A DNA stretch of 64,000 bases from Liolophura sinensis (GCF_032854445.1 NC_088297.1:15179335-15243334), one strand, 5' to 3'. Positions 1-12,474 are shown, counted from the stretch's first letter. The notes: generated by a model not told the origin, from the sequence alone. Made by a program: numbers and translations.

Positions 1-344
1 GAAAATTTGACAAGAAAAAATGGGGGCAGTCAAAATCTGAACAAAAAGCTAAAGCCATTAATCTTCCATTGCCAGCCCCTTCAAATCAACCAAATCACAG
101 CTTGGTCTTTGAGCAAGAAAGAGCGCTGAACGAGTATAACATTCTTCAGGGATATGCAAGAGATTCGTCTCCAAGAAAGAAAGCTGCGAGCAGTGTTAGT
201 CATACTAACGCGGAGGATAGTATGGATGCATACCCAGAATCCTATGCACAAAAATTGCAACGTGATCAGCACAGACTAAATCAAGCTTTGATGATACGTG
301 AAAAAACAATTCATCGAAATCCAGATGAATGGGCTTTAGAAGAG
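1..344 (+). CDS. Unrecognised gene, first visible exon
   Basis: Open in frame from position 3 to a GT donor (gtatac) at 345, 114 full codons, phase 0 at the end. It continues to the left of the window. The frame stays open to 452 in the intron, which would add a false hydrophobic tail. Confidence 0.75.
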
Positions 345-3300
345 GTATACTTGGACAAAAACATGTTTTGCTTTGTGTTGTTGATGTATATAGCCACAGC
401 CTGTTTATTGGTTCTGTGTCCAAGAGTTTATTATATTTTATTTAAAGATTGATTCTAATCTTTCCATTATGGTTTTTATGGTGCCTTGATTTAGAAATGT
501 TATACATGTATAATGTTTATATCCAGTATTTTAAGATCTGTGTAAGTCATTGCATTAGTTAACATAAGGACATCTTTGGCTGAAGTTTGAAAATTGATGA
601 CATTTGACAATTTTGTGAATATTAAATCTTACAAGAGTTGATTAAATTTTGATTGAAATTAAGAGTTGATTTCAACCTTTAACCAGAATTCCCTTCATTA
701 TCAAAGCCTTCAAAGGTCTAAAATGGTGTTGGTGAAAAAAAAAGAAGCTGTAGTACCTTGTCTTATGACCTTGAACCTAAATAAAAAAAAATAGTAATGG
801 GGAAAAACGACAAAAGAAATGAAGGAGGGGTTGAGGGTGGTGTTGGGGGTGGTGTTGGGGGGGGAGATATGCTTTATGGTTACACAAACACATCTACATG
901 TTCTTTCCTTTAGTTTAAACTGCTCTGCCAAGCACTATTATTGATGTCTGATCAGATCAGGGGTTAATCAGATAATGAATCGTGGATATCCAAACATTGC
1001 TCAAGTTGTCTGACCAGTTTTCTTCATTTAATGATTATTATTGAAGCTGGGTTATGGATTTGTGATCTTCAGCCAGTTAGGCCATCGTTAAAAATATTTT
1101 CAATGGGGATGACCCAACTCACCTGCCCAAGAAGGGTCCTACATGTGCTCAAAAGTTATTGGTGGGGCTTTTGATAGAATTTTCCTGAAAACTTTTTATT
1201 TTTTTTTTCACAACCCCTTGTATTTTCATTCACAAGAATAAAAGAGAACATTTAATGTCCTTGCTGACCTGCCCTAAATTTTCTGGTATAGTTGAGTTAT
1301 CTCCAACAAAGAATTTTATAGGGATGGACTGAGCATTTTTTGTCTCCGACTTAGCCAGTTAAGTTAGCTTAGTTAAAGCAACCAATAAATATGTGTAACC
1401 TTGTTTGACCTATCCTTAAAGAGCTGTACTATTTTTAGTGGAGTTACCTGCTGTCTTATCAGAACTGCTGTTCATTTAGTTCAACAAAATTACTGCTAAA
1501 TATTTATTGTGACAATACTTGACGATCAGATAGTTGACGGGATTGAAAGTTACATGCTTCAGCAACAGTCAGCAATCAGTAAAATCAGCGTTTGATTTAT
1601 TTGATCTACAGTTTGTTTACATGTGCCTATTGTACTAACTGGGGCCTCTCTGGGCCAGGAGGTCAGCACACCAGCGTGTCGCAATGACCTAGGAGCCTGT
1701 CAATAATGCGGCGCCTGCAAGTTCAAGTCCATCACATGCTGGCTGCCTCTCCAGCTGTAGGTGGGAAGGTCTTGCAGCAACCTGCAGATGGACGTGGGGA
1801 TTTTCCCCAGGCTCTGCCTGGTTTCCTCCCACCATAATGCTGGCCGCGCTTGTATTAGTGAAATATTCTTGAGTATGGCGTAAAACGCCAATGAAATAAA
1901 TAAATTGTACCTACTTTTTCAGCCATCATAGAGGACAGAATAACATAGATTAAACGTATGATATAACTGTTCATCATAATGGTAGCTCAATGTGTAGGTT
2001 CTGTGAATGTCTTTTTATTGGTCACTTTCTGTCTTTGCCAAGAGTGTGAAGTGAAACTAATGACCCCTGCCTTTTTACCCCACACCAGTGGATCAAGAAT
2101 GCAAAGTTTTTGGCAAGTTTCATCGAATTAATTTTGCTTTGGTTTGTCTGTGCTGATGTCCTGAATTATGTTTTCTATTCTTTTCATGTCTGCAGAGTAT
2201 TGTGCAAGGATTTGATGCTGATAGATTTAAGGCTGCCAACCAAAGACAGGTGAGTGGGAAAATAAAAGACCACTATAACAACATTTTTTTAACAAAATGA
2301 ATTTGATGAAAGTAAAAATTGACAAATTTAAAAATTAGTGATATGTGATAAAATATGTAATTATGAAAACCATTGATGTTTTTGCGTGCTTCGTGACATA
2401 AATTATCCTTCTTGAATATTTCATATTAATAACCAGGTTTTCTTAATGCTCTTGTATCGTAGGAATTACAGGTAAGTATAAATGGTATATTTAATTATTC
2501 AGAAATATTGAGTGTTAAATGTGTCCTTTTTATTGAAAGTGAACAAAAAGTCAGCCAATAAAGCCGAATTTACTAGGTAAGAAGTATTTCAGAAATGTTC
2601 TAAAAATATTTTTTAAAATTCCGCACCGCTTATCAGCATAATAAATAACAAACACTCGTACCTAGCCACTCATTTGGTCACGCCATTTTGCCATGTTATG
2701 GATATCTAGAGTGACATCACAAAACCTAGGAGCACTCCCGTACCATCGGTATTAAACAATGTGACAGTGAGAATATACAAACAAAAGCGCTTGATACCCA
2801 ACCAAAGAGTATCAGCTCTGTGCCATGTTCAAAGGGCTGATGTTTCTTTGAGTTTGGCGCTCGGTGAGGGCGATGTTCGTGGGCACAGGCGTCGTGTTTT
2901 AGCGGTCCTGCCTGTCCTCGTCGTGCATGGGTGTAAGTCTTTCGCCAAGGTGGCTGTATCGGCTTAAGGGAATTTACTGAATATATCCGAATCTTGATTG
3001 ATAACAGACTGTTTCATTCAGATTTTGGGACGATATTTTTGTGATAAATCTGACTTTCATTTGGAAAAATAATAAGTTCACAATTTTTTTTTTCAAGCAA
3101 TGACTCTCCCGGGGCGGTTTTCTTGCCAACTCACAGTGACAAATTACTGCAGTATCCTGCCCAACATGTACGCACTGAGACACAGGCATCCATTCTCAGT
3201 TGCCTGCTCATCAATGTGCGTCCAAAATGCATCAGTTTAACACTTAAAATAACAATTTATTGCGTCGACATCTGTAAGGAACCACACTGAAAATCGAGAG

Positions 3301-6300
3301 TTAATAGGGTTTTTGACGTGACGGCGAATAATCACGTGATGCTTTGCAGCACTAGTGATTGGCCAAATTAATAAGGCCTTCTATAACATTGGCTACCCGG
3401 AGTGAATTGCCCGTTAGTACCATATCCCCAATGCTGAACTTGATCTTCTCGGCTTTCAAAACTTTATAGAATGTTTTACATACTTTTCTGTGATAACTGT
3501 GTCATAGATATCATTTTTCTCTATGTATACATAGTGGCAGACTTTATGTTCACTTTAATGTAGTAAGAATCGCATTGTGTCACAAGTTTACACTGCGGCC
3601 TAACGGTACGGTAGTCGGTACTGTCAGCAGTTAAATAGATTGATGAGAGTAACGTCTTTTGTGGTATTAATTGTTTATTAACACATTTGTTAGTACTCCC
3701 TAAGCATGTGTTCGTTTGTTTGCACGTTTTCTGAATAAAACGTTGGAAAATCGGGCACGACCTACTACATATTCATGTAAGGCGAAAACCTGTCGGTCTG
3801 GAGACTGTGTCACCTTTTGACTTCGTTACAGTCTTAAAATAGCATGTCATCCATACTAAGTCAAGTCTTCTTCTGTTGTTTTGTTTGCATGATACGGTGA
3901 AAATGGTTGCCTTCCCTTTGGCGTCACATTTTCAGTGAGCGCTTCAGTATTTGTACTGAGATTTGCATATCATTACATGACTGACTAAAACACCAAGGGA
4001 GGTAACGCGTTTTTTTTTTTTGCCACTCCCAATATAAATTATTGAACTTCTTTAGTGTATTTTATGTCTATCGTTCTAGGAATCTTTAATATTTTGTTTT
4101 TAAAAATTTGTAAATATAAGCATAACTCGTATCTGTAAAACGTTTAGACTTAAGTTGAAACCCCAAAAATTAAATTATATCATACGGTAACTGAAAATTA
4201 CATACCCTCAACCTGGCCACGGATAAAGTTTATACACTCCATGTGAATGACCAAAGTAGGCTAACTCTGGTTTCTCTTCAAATCCACGCACAAATCTTTC
4301 GCCTTTTACTAAAGATTTCCGTGGGGAGGAACATACAAATGAGTCTATAGACTATTTTTTGTAGTCTTGCGAAAGCAAGACAATTTTCAAACAAAAAGCA
4401 GAACTTGTGAGCAGGAGGAACAGGTATGGGAGGCCAGAATTGAATAGGGGTGTAATTATAATGTCGTTGGATTCTTGTTTCAGGTACAGCAGTCACAGGG
4501 AGTTCTTGAAAAGTGTAAGTAATACTACTGGGCACAGTCGGTAAGCTGTGTGGTAATTCAATCACTTTCATTCTTACCGGTAAATTCTGCTGCTGTCACT
4601 GTATGTTAGGCATAGGTAGCAAGAGGCGTGCAGTACTGATAACAAGACGCTCTGCATGGTCTAGTCGGTATTCAGGACCACTCATCGTCCACCAATATGG
4701 CGTGCATATCAGTATGTGGAAGAGTTCGTCAGTAACTTCCTCATCTGTGGTTTACACAAGAATTTCTGGTTTCTTCCACTACTAAAATGGGCTGAGAAGT
4801 GAAAAATTCTTGAGTATGACGTGTAACGACAAAGAGGTAAATAAATTTATCCCACATCAGACAAAATACTCCACTTTACATTGGATAATAACGGTCATGC
4901 GGGGTACAGATATATTCTCGAATCCTGCAGAATGCTCTAGTCAAGTGTAAGCTGAGTAGGTTATCTCCCTTTGTTGAGTGAATACCATGGTCACATGGCT
5001 GAAGCGATTCACCTCCACATCGGTCTTCTGCACTGAATTGATGGGTCTTTGCAGGATAAATTTATTACATGGTTACTCAGTAATAGAATACGCAGATATA
5101 CGGTGTCAATATTCCTCTTGCCGGGTTTGGCTGATGCCTTGATTTAAATTAAGAGGCAGAGAGATTACTAAAATTGCAACTACCTTGTTAAAATGTTCTG
5201 TTAGTGACAATGTTTTATTGCCATTGTACATTATTTGCATATGAATGCGGAACAAATGGTTTCTTAATAGCTTACTGGCACTAATGCTGCATTTAGTAAT
5301 CTTCGTAAAGACCATTCATGAATTTGGTCAAGGAATAAGGCGGAATCATTAAGACAGTTTCGCCAGTCGTGTGTACGAAACAAGATGGCTACTGCATAGG
5401 CAGCTTGTTTCACCACAATGACATATTAAGGACATCCATCGACAGAGGATGAGAGGGTTTATAAACTGATAGCCGACATCTTAGTATATTTTTCATGGGC
5501 CTGTTCCTCGTCCACCATCTTTGCTAAACTTTCCCAGGTGAAGGTCACAAACTCGATCCTTCAGTTAACTTTCAAGTTCACGAGTGGTATTTACAAGTCG
5601 TGAGTTCGAATGAACGGGATTAACGTGTTATGAACTGGAAAATACAATTTGTAAGCTTGTTACTGACTGCAGCATAACCTATGAGCCTTTGTGGGCTGAT
5701 GGCTCTGCTATGCTTTGATATGTAGTGTTACATGAAGTTTCTCAAGGATAACCACTTGGCTTCCACCCATATGGGATACACAGTAAGACCATTCTCTGGG
5801 GTAAGCACACCTGATCAAACATGTCACGTGTGGGAATATTTGTCAGTTACTTGCTAGAGGTTGGTGGTTCTCTCCAGGGTACTCTAATTTCCCTACTACA
5901 TATACGATAAATCTTCAGCTTTTTCAATTACAATTAAAGCACTTTTTTTCAGTGGAATTTATGCATACAGTTAGTATGAAAATGGCACCAAAAATGATTT
6001 GTTTGTGTCATTAAAGATGCAAGCTTCATAAAACTCTGCAGATTATTTCTTTACAGCCCATAGTTCTCTCAGAATGTTTCCAAGTACTGGTCGCTGTGGA
6101 GGTTGAAAAGATTGAAGAATTATTTTAGATAACCATGACACTGAATGCTATGGTAGAAGGGAAATATTTTTGGGTGCAGTATGAATCACCAAAGAGTGGG
6201 GGTTTATTCTGGGCACACAAGTTTCCTGCAAGTGACACGCTCTTAAGTACAAAATAAATAAATACATGTAAGTAAAATTTTGTAATTTCAGCATATGTTG

Positions 6301-8890
6301 ACAATAGCCCAGCTGAGGGACCGTACAATTCCAAGCGAAGCTAGTAAGTTTTGTTTTGTATATTAGAACTTGATCGGAAGATCTGAAGCAGGGGCTGTAG
6401 AACGAGTCCCAAACTTGTGAGGGTGGAGGGTGGAGGGTTTGGTGTGTGTGTTAGATAACAAAATTTCTTGCTCTTGAAAAAAGTTTGAGGAAGGTGGTAC
6501 CAAAGCCTTCTGGTTCTACATCCCCTGCAAGAAGGCTCCCTCAGTCATTTGTTATACAACCATGATGTTTAAGGGGAAGGGGGGGGGGGAGGGGGAGCGA
6601 CAATGTTTTGAGCTCCATCGCATCTCAGAAGGATAACAGTGTGGTTATTTAAAATTTTAATGGTACTGGAAGTCCGCTGAAGAGATTGAATATTTGGGCC
6701 TCCTCCTATGTTTCCTCTTGTCAAACAATATTATTCTCAGGCCTTGAAATGTCTTCTCAAGCTCTGTGATGTTGTAAAAAAATCTAAATAATACTGGATG
6801 TATTGTAAAAAACATTTTTTATATTCAAATGGCCAATTTAGAGGTATGTGTTGTTTAGTGTTGATTAAAGTCAAATAATTCTTAGAAAATACCATAATTT
6901 TCTTGTTCCCTTCACTCATAAACATGATACCGTTGGGCTTTGATGACAGGTTAAAACACCATAAGATTAGCAGCGGCCAATTGTTCAAAAATGTATTTTA
7001 AAGACAAGACAGCAACTGGCTAAAACATATTTCAGTCAAAAGCATTCAATGAGATTTCACCAAATAACATGAACAACAAAATGACAATACGGACCAAATG
7101 GCCTGTGTGAATGGAGGCAGCCATCTTGAGGATTTTATCCAGTCAAACATATTGCTATGAGATTGCGTGGCCTAAGCTGTGATGTAGCCTTTACCCATTC
7201 ACTCGAGAATTACTGCGTAAGATATCACTTTGAGATCGTTGTAGCCGAAGTGCCATGTAACACAGTGTTGTGGGACAGGTCTGTATCATTTACAGACCAA
7301 CACAGAAATAGAATCAGTTGATTTAAAAGCTGTGCAATATTCAATCACAGTAGCACAAATTGTGTCAGACAGCTGCGTACCGTCTCAGCCCAAACAGCAT
7401 TCATCTTGCTAGTATTCATTTATTTGATTAGCGTTTTACGCCGTACTAAAGAATATTTCACTTATACAACGGCGGTCAGCATTATGGTGGGTGGAAACTG
7501 GGCAGAGCCCAGGGGAAACCCATGACCATCCACAGGTTGCTGACAGACCTTCCCAGATACGGCCGGAGAGGAAGGCAGCATGAGCTGGGCTTGAACTCAC
7601 AGGGACCGCATTGGTAAGAGACTCCTGGGTCATTACGCTGCGCTAGTGCGCTGACCAACTGAGCCACGAAGGCCCCCATCTCGCTAGTAGACCTTAGGCC
7701 TACTTAGACACATTGATCAAATTATACAAATACATATTTTGTTGTTTATGTTAGCTTTCAGTCAGCATGCAGTTGTTAAATAACAAATATCAGAGCTTGT
7801 GCAAAATTCATCAGAAATGCCAAAGGTTTATGGGAATAGTGGGGTTGCATGACCTAGTTCTGGTAGCCATATTGGAGGACTGGGGCTATAGCAGCCCATG
7901 TTAACATAACTCCAATATGGCTACCTGGCTATTGTCCTGACAAGGTGATGATGTCATGTGCAACCCCTCTATGGGAAGATGGCATCTCATCGAACAATTC
8001 TTCAGATTAATAAAATCTCATGATAAAATTTTTTTCTCAGAATTTATTAAAACTGAAGAATTTAAATTGTGCCCTTTGTCTTTCTCTAATACAAGGGATG
8101 TTTTCCTTCTATAAAATACAGTAAAATTATTGAAACGCCGTGTTTAAGTCGAGGTGCTTTCTCTGATGTCTGCAATAACTAGGTCAGAAGCCACCATTAC
8201 AAAACTGAAGCATAAAATCCAGCGACAGCCGATTGTCTGGACCAGCCTCTGTGGTACTTAGATTTATTTCTTTTGTGTCAGAATTGAGCATGAATAGTAG
8301 GTGTACTGTATGAACAGTTCAAACAGTGGAAGAAATATCCTTCCAGTGTGTCCAATTTCTGAGAAAGCTATTCATCACTTGGTCTTTCATCGCCGAAGTC
8401 CACAACTTTAATCTACTTTAGGCTGCTATTATACAGGAAATACCTTCGACGTTACAGGGCTATAGTAAAGATGACATTACCTTGTTGTCGGTAATGGAGA
8501 TGCGCTGAAGCTGTGACAAGACAAAGTTATAACTAAATCTTTACTGGGTTGAAAAAAATCTAAAAAAAATATTTGATGTCGGTTTAAGCATTAGCCAGGT
8601 GCTGTCTTTCACTTTAAAATTAAACCCGGCTTAAAATACCAGACTTGCTCTAATACAGAGCTGATGTGACTTTTAAGTCCAGACTGAAGTCAATTGCGAG
8701 TTTAATTTAATCAAACAAATGGTTATAAAGTTTGTGAAAGAAGGCCCAGAATGTCATAAAATTCTTGAGGTTTGGCGTTAAACATCAATCAAATTTGTGT
8801 TGCAGTGGACATAGAGCCCATGGAACGCCCAGCTACAATTCGGAAGACGAAGACCTCATGAATGAGATTGAGAGGGAGTTTGACTTTTAA
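1..8890 (+). CDS. Unrecognised probable coiled-coil protein, 3' part (six exons, 5' end off window)
   Basis: Join of exons 1-344, 2196-2249, 2463-2471, 4484-4514, 6292-6343 and 8806-8890. All have AG/GT borders, and the five junction phases (0,0,0,1,2) agree, giving 190 residues open from the window edge to a TAA. The visible protein is hydrophilic, with basic stretches (KFDKKKWGQSKSEQKAK), a Glu/Gln/Arg-rich region likely to be helical (residues about 75-145), and an acidic C-terminus ending NEIEREFDF. There is no membrane segment: the hydrophobic run after residue 114 comes only from reading into intron 1. I do not recognise the family. A cytoskeletal or centrosomal coiled-coil protein is a guess from composition only. 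The 9-nt exon and the phase agreement are the strongest and most unusual points. The upstream part of the gene is missing. Confidence 0.75.
345..2195 (+). other. Intron 1 of the unrecognised gene
   Basis: AT-rich, with a G-rich patch near 830-870 and a full-length SINE at 1641-1906. No other coding signal seen. Confidence 0.6.
1641..1906 (+). mobile_element. SINE family 1, full length
   Basis: It runs from a diverged tRNA-like head (ggggcctctctgggcc) to the (AAAT)n tail. Flanks ATTGTACTAACT (1629-1640) and ATTGTACCTACT (1904-1915) look like a diverged 12-bp target-site duplication. Confidence 0.85.
2196..2249 (+). CDS. Unrecognised gene, 54-nt exon
   Basis: Preceded by tctgcag and followed by gtgagt. 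It encodes 18 residues (SIVQGFDADRFKAANQRQ), phase 0 at both ends. Confidence 0.75.
2463..2471 (+). CDS. Unrecognised gene, 9-nt microexon
   Basis: GAATTACAG lies between an acceptor (ttgtatcgtag) and a near-consensus donor (gtaagt). It adds Glu-Leu-Gln in frame, phase 0 on both sides, so it can be included or skipped without a frame change. Confidence 0.6.
2472..4483 (+). other. Intron 3 of the unrecognised gene
   Basis: Contains a possible 1-kb inverted-repeat element (2531-3560) and otherwise AT-rich sequence without a recognisable gene. The ORFs here are short and have no family features. Confidence 0.5.
2531..3560. mobile_element. Possible non-autonomous DNA element with inverted ends
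   Basis: The left end (AAAGTGAACAAAAAGTC) is inverted at the right end near 3539-3558 (GACTTTATGTTCACTTT). Sequence just inside both ends is also loosely inverted. There is no transposase frame. The ends are approximate. Confidence 0.4.
4484..4514 (+). CDS. Unrecognised gene, 31-nt exon
   Basis: Acceptor ttgtttcag and donor gtaagt. It encodes VQQSQGVLEK plus one base, so it shifts the phase from 0 to 1. The next exon needs exactly that phase. Confidence 0.65.
4797..4848 (+). mobile_element. SINE family 1, 3' tail fragment
   Basis: Only the end remains: gtgaaaaattcttgagtatg, then a diverged tail ending in gtaaataaat. Confidence 0.6.
5935..6125 (+). repeat. Dispersed repeat B
   Basis: Shares blocks with 48250-48470 in inverted orientation (gtgtcattaaagatgcaagc; atagttctctcagaatgttt) and with 30808-30865. 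Three copies in one window indicate an interspersed element. No coding capacity. Confidence 0.65.
6292..6343 (+). CDS. Unrecognised gene, 52-nt exon
   Basis: Acceptor gtaatttcag and donor gtaagt. In phase 1 it reads S-YVDNSPAEGPYNSKRS and ends with two bases of a Tyr codon completed by the last exon. Confidence 0.65.
6388..6528. mobile_element. MITE-like element, 16-bp inverted ends
   Basis: Starts gcaggggctgtagaac and ends gttctacatcccctgc, a 16-bp inverted repeat with one mismatch. Confidence 0.55.
7415..7676 (-). mobile_element. SINE family 1, full length
   Basis: Full element on the minus strand including the tRNA-like head (gagccacgaaggccccc on the plus strand). It is flanked by 13-bp duplications CATCTTGCTAGTA (7402-7414) and CATCTCGCTAGTA (7677-7689), one mismatch. 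Confidence 0.9.
7841..7967. mobile_element. MITE-like inverted-repeat element
   Basis: Ends ggggttgcatgac and gtcatgtgcaacccc are inverted, and an internal pair (tagccatattggag / ctccaatatggcta) is also inverted. TATGGGAA occurs close to both outer sides. Confidence 0.6.
8760..8796 (+). mobile_element. SINE family 1, 3' tail fragment next to a splice acceptor
   Basis: Matches the SINE end (attcttgaggtttggcgtta then aacatcaatcaaa) and stops about 10 bp before the acceptor AG of the terminal exon. Confidence 0.65.
8806..8890 (+). CDS. Unrecognised gene, terminal exon
   Basis: Acceptor gtgttgcag. In the phase set by the preceding exon it reads GHRAHGTPSYNSEDEDLMNE and on to IEREFDF, then TAA at 8888-8890. 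A SINE tail fragment ends about 10 bp before the acceptor AG. Confidence 0.75.
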
Positions 8891-8999
8891 AGATCATCTA
8901 TGTGGAACCAATATTACTAGCTTGCAATTTGGCAAGTGATGTGGTATCACTGAGAACAGCAAGCCCATTCTGTTGTTCTGCTATTTTCAAATCCATCCA

Positions 9000-9137
9000 A
9001 ACCTGCAAATAGTCGTGGGTTTCCCCTGGGCTCTGCCCGGTTTACTCCCACCATGATGCTGGCCGCCGTTGAATAAGTGAAATATTCTTGAGTACAGCGT
9101 AAAACACGAATCAAATAAATCAAATAAATAAATCTAA
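9000..9137 (+). mobile_element. SINE family 1, 3' half
   Basis: Starts at aacctgcaaatagtcgtggg, the mid-body of the element, and runs to the AAAT-rich tail. Confidence 0.8.
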
Positions 9138-9496
9138 TCCATCCATAGTTATATGTACATGTAAGACTGCTGAAGTTTAGAATCTGTTGTATTATAGCTC
9201 TGTTTTACCAAAGGCTGATTTATCATCAGTCAGATTTATAATTGTTCCTTTATTTTAGTTAAACGATACTCTAGAAATTCTTGAATATAACTTAGTAGCT
9301 CGTAGCATTGTTTTAATTTAAGTCAGTTAATAATGGGTAGAAGTGCCAATGGTTTTTATTTGAAAGTTTTAAAATTATAAAATTGCAGATTAGGAGCAGA
9401 TAGTCTGGAGGTCACAGCAAATGAGTTGCCGTCATTTCAATGAATTATCTCCCCTGAACAGCAGAATTTTCTGCTGTGTGAAATGGGTACACAATC

Positions 9497-9655
9497 GATT
9501 CTGATTCGCTGGTGTGTCCAGGCTTTGCCTTGCCTAAGCTGAATTTTAGGTGTGGTACATGTGTTCAAATGTGACCAAGGCTGCAAGATATAACCCTGGA
9601 AACACTATCTCTACTGTCGGCCAATCGGCATTGATTCTGTATCCTTTAAAGCACA
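9497..9655 (+). repeat. Dispersed repeat C
   Basis: About 160 bp similar to 51690-51853 (gattctgattcgctgg versus gattctgattggctgg; ttgattctgtatcc versus tcaattctgtatcc). Short ORFs exist on both strands at this site but only reflect the repeat. Confidence 0.6.
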
Positions 9656-10236
9656 TGCGCAGAGTAGTATGGATTTTAATGATCTGGCCAGTGAGCTCTT
9701 TGGCCCTTTTTGCAAAAGATTTATACCTCACAGTCTGTGTGACAGGGGAGATAAACAAGTATTAAGTTAAATAAGTTTCATTTTGCCATCTTCAGCGTCC
9801 AATATCAATATATTATGCAGCAGTAGTACAGCAGACTTGTTCAACCTGTGACTAAGTTTTATAGATCGACTCTTAATTAGTGTTGCTTTGTATTTACTGA
9901 TATATTAAGTTATTGTTATTTTGACTATATTTTTCAGAGTTTTATTCTGTCTTCATTTTTAATGTTCTGCTGGTGGAGCGTATCAACCTTTACAGATATG
10001 AACCGGGTAGAGAAGACTTTATAGGGTTATTTTAAGGACAAATTTGTTGACAGCGAGATGTTCACATGGTTTATTTGTTTTATTCTGATTTATCTAAAAA
10101 TGAACTTTGTTGTTCAGTTTTGCTTTTCAGAATTGTTACTGCTGTACAGCGCTACCATACTTCCTGAACCTTTTCGCATATGAGCGAGCAACGTGCAACG
10201 TCAAAATGAATGGAGCAGTTGCCTAATAAAATACAG

Positions 10237-10384
10237 GAAGGTCTGTCAGCAGCCTGCGGATGGTCATGGGTTACCCCCAGGCTCTGCCTGGTTTCCACCC
10301 ACCATAATGCTGGCAGCCGTCATATAAGTGAAATAGTTTTGAGTACAGCATAAAACACCAACCAAATAAATTAATAAATAAAAA
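10237..10384 (+). mobile_element. SINE family 1, 3' half
   Basis: From gaaggtctgtcagcagcctg to an AT-rich tail. The tRNA-like head is missing. Confidence 0.8.
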
Positions 10385-11336
10385 AGAAAATACAGAGATA
10401 TTTTATAGGAAGTAATGTGCGAGATGTCTCTGCATAGTAGAATTTATTTCGCTGTATGTGAAATCAAAATGCAATTTGTATGAATTGTATGAAGAAAACC
10501 GAATTTTCTTCTTGGAACACCCTAGCTGCAACAGTTTCAGTACTGAACTGTCACCTCTATAAATCAGCTTCCAGTCATGGCACACTATCACATGGGACCA
10601 TGGTAAAGAAGACAAATATTATGTATCTGCTACATGTATTATAGGGAAGGGGACAGGATGATGGCTAGTTGTCGGTTCAGACAATAGAGTGTGAGATACA
10701 TTTCATTCCTGGACACGGTGGCAGTATGGAAACAAATATTTGTTTTAATGGGAGCAGGCTTCCCTAGTGTTTCTTCTTGAGGTTGAAAGCAGATGTGATG
10801 CTGGGCTAAGTTAAACTAGTTGCAGGTGAACTTTGACCCTGGTGACATTTCCAGTTATGGTACGCATACACCAACCTTTGCAGTAGTTACAGCTAGGCCT
10901 AGAACCACCGGGAACAATGTCCACAGTCAGCCATTCAGTGTGTTTGGGTTGTTTGATTTTATGAGTGAACAATATGCAAATTAAATGTACGTGTATATTA
11001 AACTTTTACCAGTATGTGAAATTTGCTGATCAGAATATTTACATTTTCAATCCGTCCAAGATATTTAGTGCTCATCTGTGATTCCAGAATTGAGTTTTTT
11101 CTTCTCAATTTTTGCACAATTTTGAAACTTGAAGATCTTAAAAGTTACTATGTGTATATATCAATGGGATTGTATATTGATTAAAACAGTGCTAAGGAGC
11201 AGTGTTGTTTTCTTAAAGTAAAAGAAAGCTAAAATGTGGAGTAAGGTTCAACATACAGGTAACTGAAAACTATACGTAAAAATACTTTTAGATTTTTTTA
11301 AAAAGTGTTGAAAGGCATTCAGATATTTAAAACTAT

Positions 11337-11562
11337 GGTGGGCTTTGAGCCATACTGACAGTATCTAGGAAATCTGACGTCACATCACCTTTTTTTTTTT
11401 CCAGATGTTCACCAGAAGGAAGGAAATTTTCATTATTTCATGCATCTTTCACTCCTGGGTAAAAAGAGTTAATCAACATTCTGTGTTGTGATAGAGTTGA
11501 AAAAACTTCCTGTGACGTCAGAGTTCCCAAACTCTAACAGTATGGTCCACAAAGCTCACTGT
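11337..11562. mobile_element. MITE-like inverted-repeat element
   Basis: Left arm gtgggctttgagccatactg continuing to ctgacgtcac. Right arm gtgacgtcagag continuing to cacaaagctcac. The arms are inverted with mismatches over about 45 bp. Confidence 0.55.
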
Positions 11563-12474
11563 AGAATTCATATGTTTGAGGCCATTTAGCTTTTCTCACA
11601 AAATTGTAAAAAAAAAAAAATAAATGAAAGTATATTTATATATAGGTTAAAGTGGTCTATTTAGTGATGCCTACTTTGATTTTTGGAGGTCTTTTCCTTT
11701 AAGGTTGTTAGGGAATGTCTCTTAAAAATGAAATGAAAATGTCAATTTTTTTTAAATTAAAGAACATGTTTTCATGTTTACATCTGTGATAGTGAATTGA
11801 ATAAGTTAGTATGAAACATTCCATGGAGCTCTTAGTTTTTACAAATGTTACTCCAGTAAGGAGTGTGAAGTGCATATTTAACATGCATAATGTATGTAGT
11901 GTATACATTTTCTTCATCTATTATCTCATTTGTCAGGAAGAGATTAAAGCATTCCCTAACTCCATATTTTAATATGCAGTTTTTTGTTTTGTTCGATGTT
12001 GTTTTTTCAGTTGCCTGGTGTTTGGTAGTTGCACAGTTATATACACAGTATTAACTTCAAGCTGAACTAAAGTTCCGTTTGTTCCAAAGTGAGAACGGTT
12101 TAACAAGATTTAACTTTTATACGTCTGTGATACAGTTTTTAAACAACAGTTTAAAGAGCTGGCTGTTGGGAATAGACATTTATGTTAGTTGTGATAGCTA
12201 TTGGTGAAGTATATTTATCTGTAATTAGAGTCTGTCAGTCGGTAATTTTTAAGTTGGGTGTGACATACTTTACGACTATTCCACCATCCATGTTGGATGG
12301 GGGAAGGTTAAGAATAGAAATAAGACATAGGTGGATAACTGTTTCCTTGTCCATTGGGACTCGACATTTCCTGCCTTTGATGAAAAGTCTGTTCCTAGCT
12401 TTGCAAAACACACCATTCTCTGCCGTTACTCTTCAGTGCTTGTGAACTACCCTTTTGCTTTACAAACACAATAG

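Larger units (their letters stand above)
4515..6291 (+). other. Intron 4 of the unrecognised gene
   Basis: Holds a SINE tail (4797-4848) and a copy of a dispersed repeat (5935-6125). No gene seen. Confidence 0.5.
6344..8805 (+). other. Intron 5 of the unrecognised gene
   Basis: Contains two short inverted-repeat elements (6388-6528, 7841-7967), one full-length SINE (7415-7676) and a G-rich tract near 6570-6600. No gene seen. Confidence 0.5.

Noticed and set aside
345-452. Hydrophobic C-terminal segment on the first visible exon
   Set aside because: It is read-through past a GT donor. The next exon continues in phase and gives a better protein.
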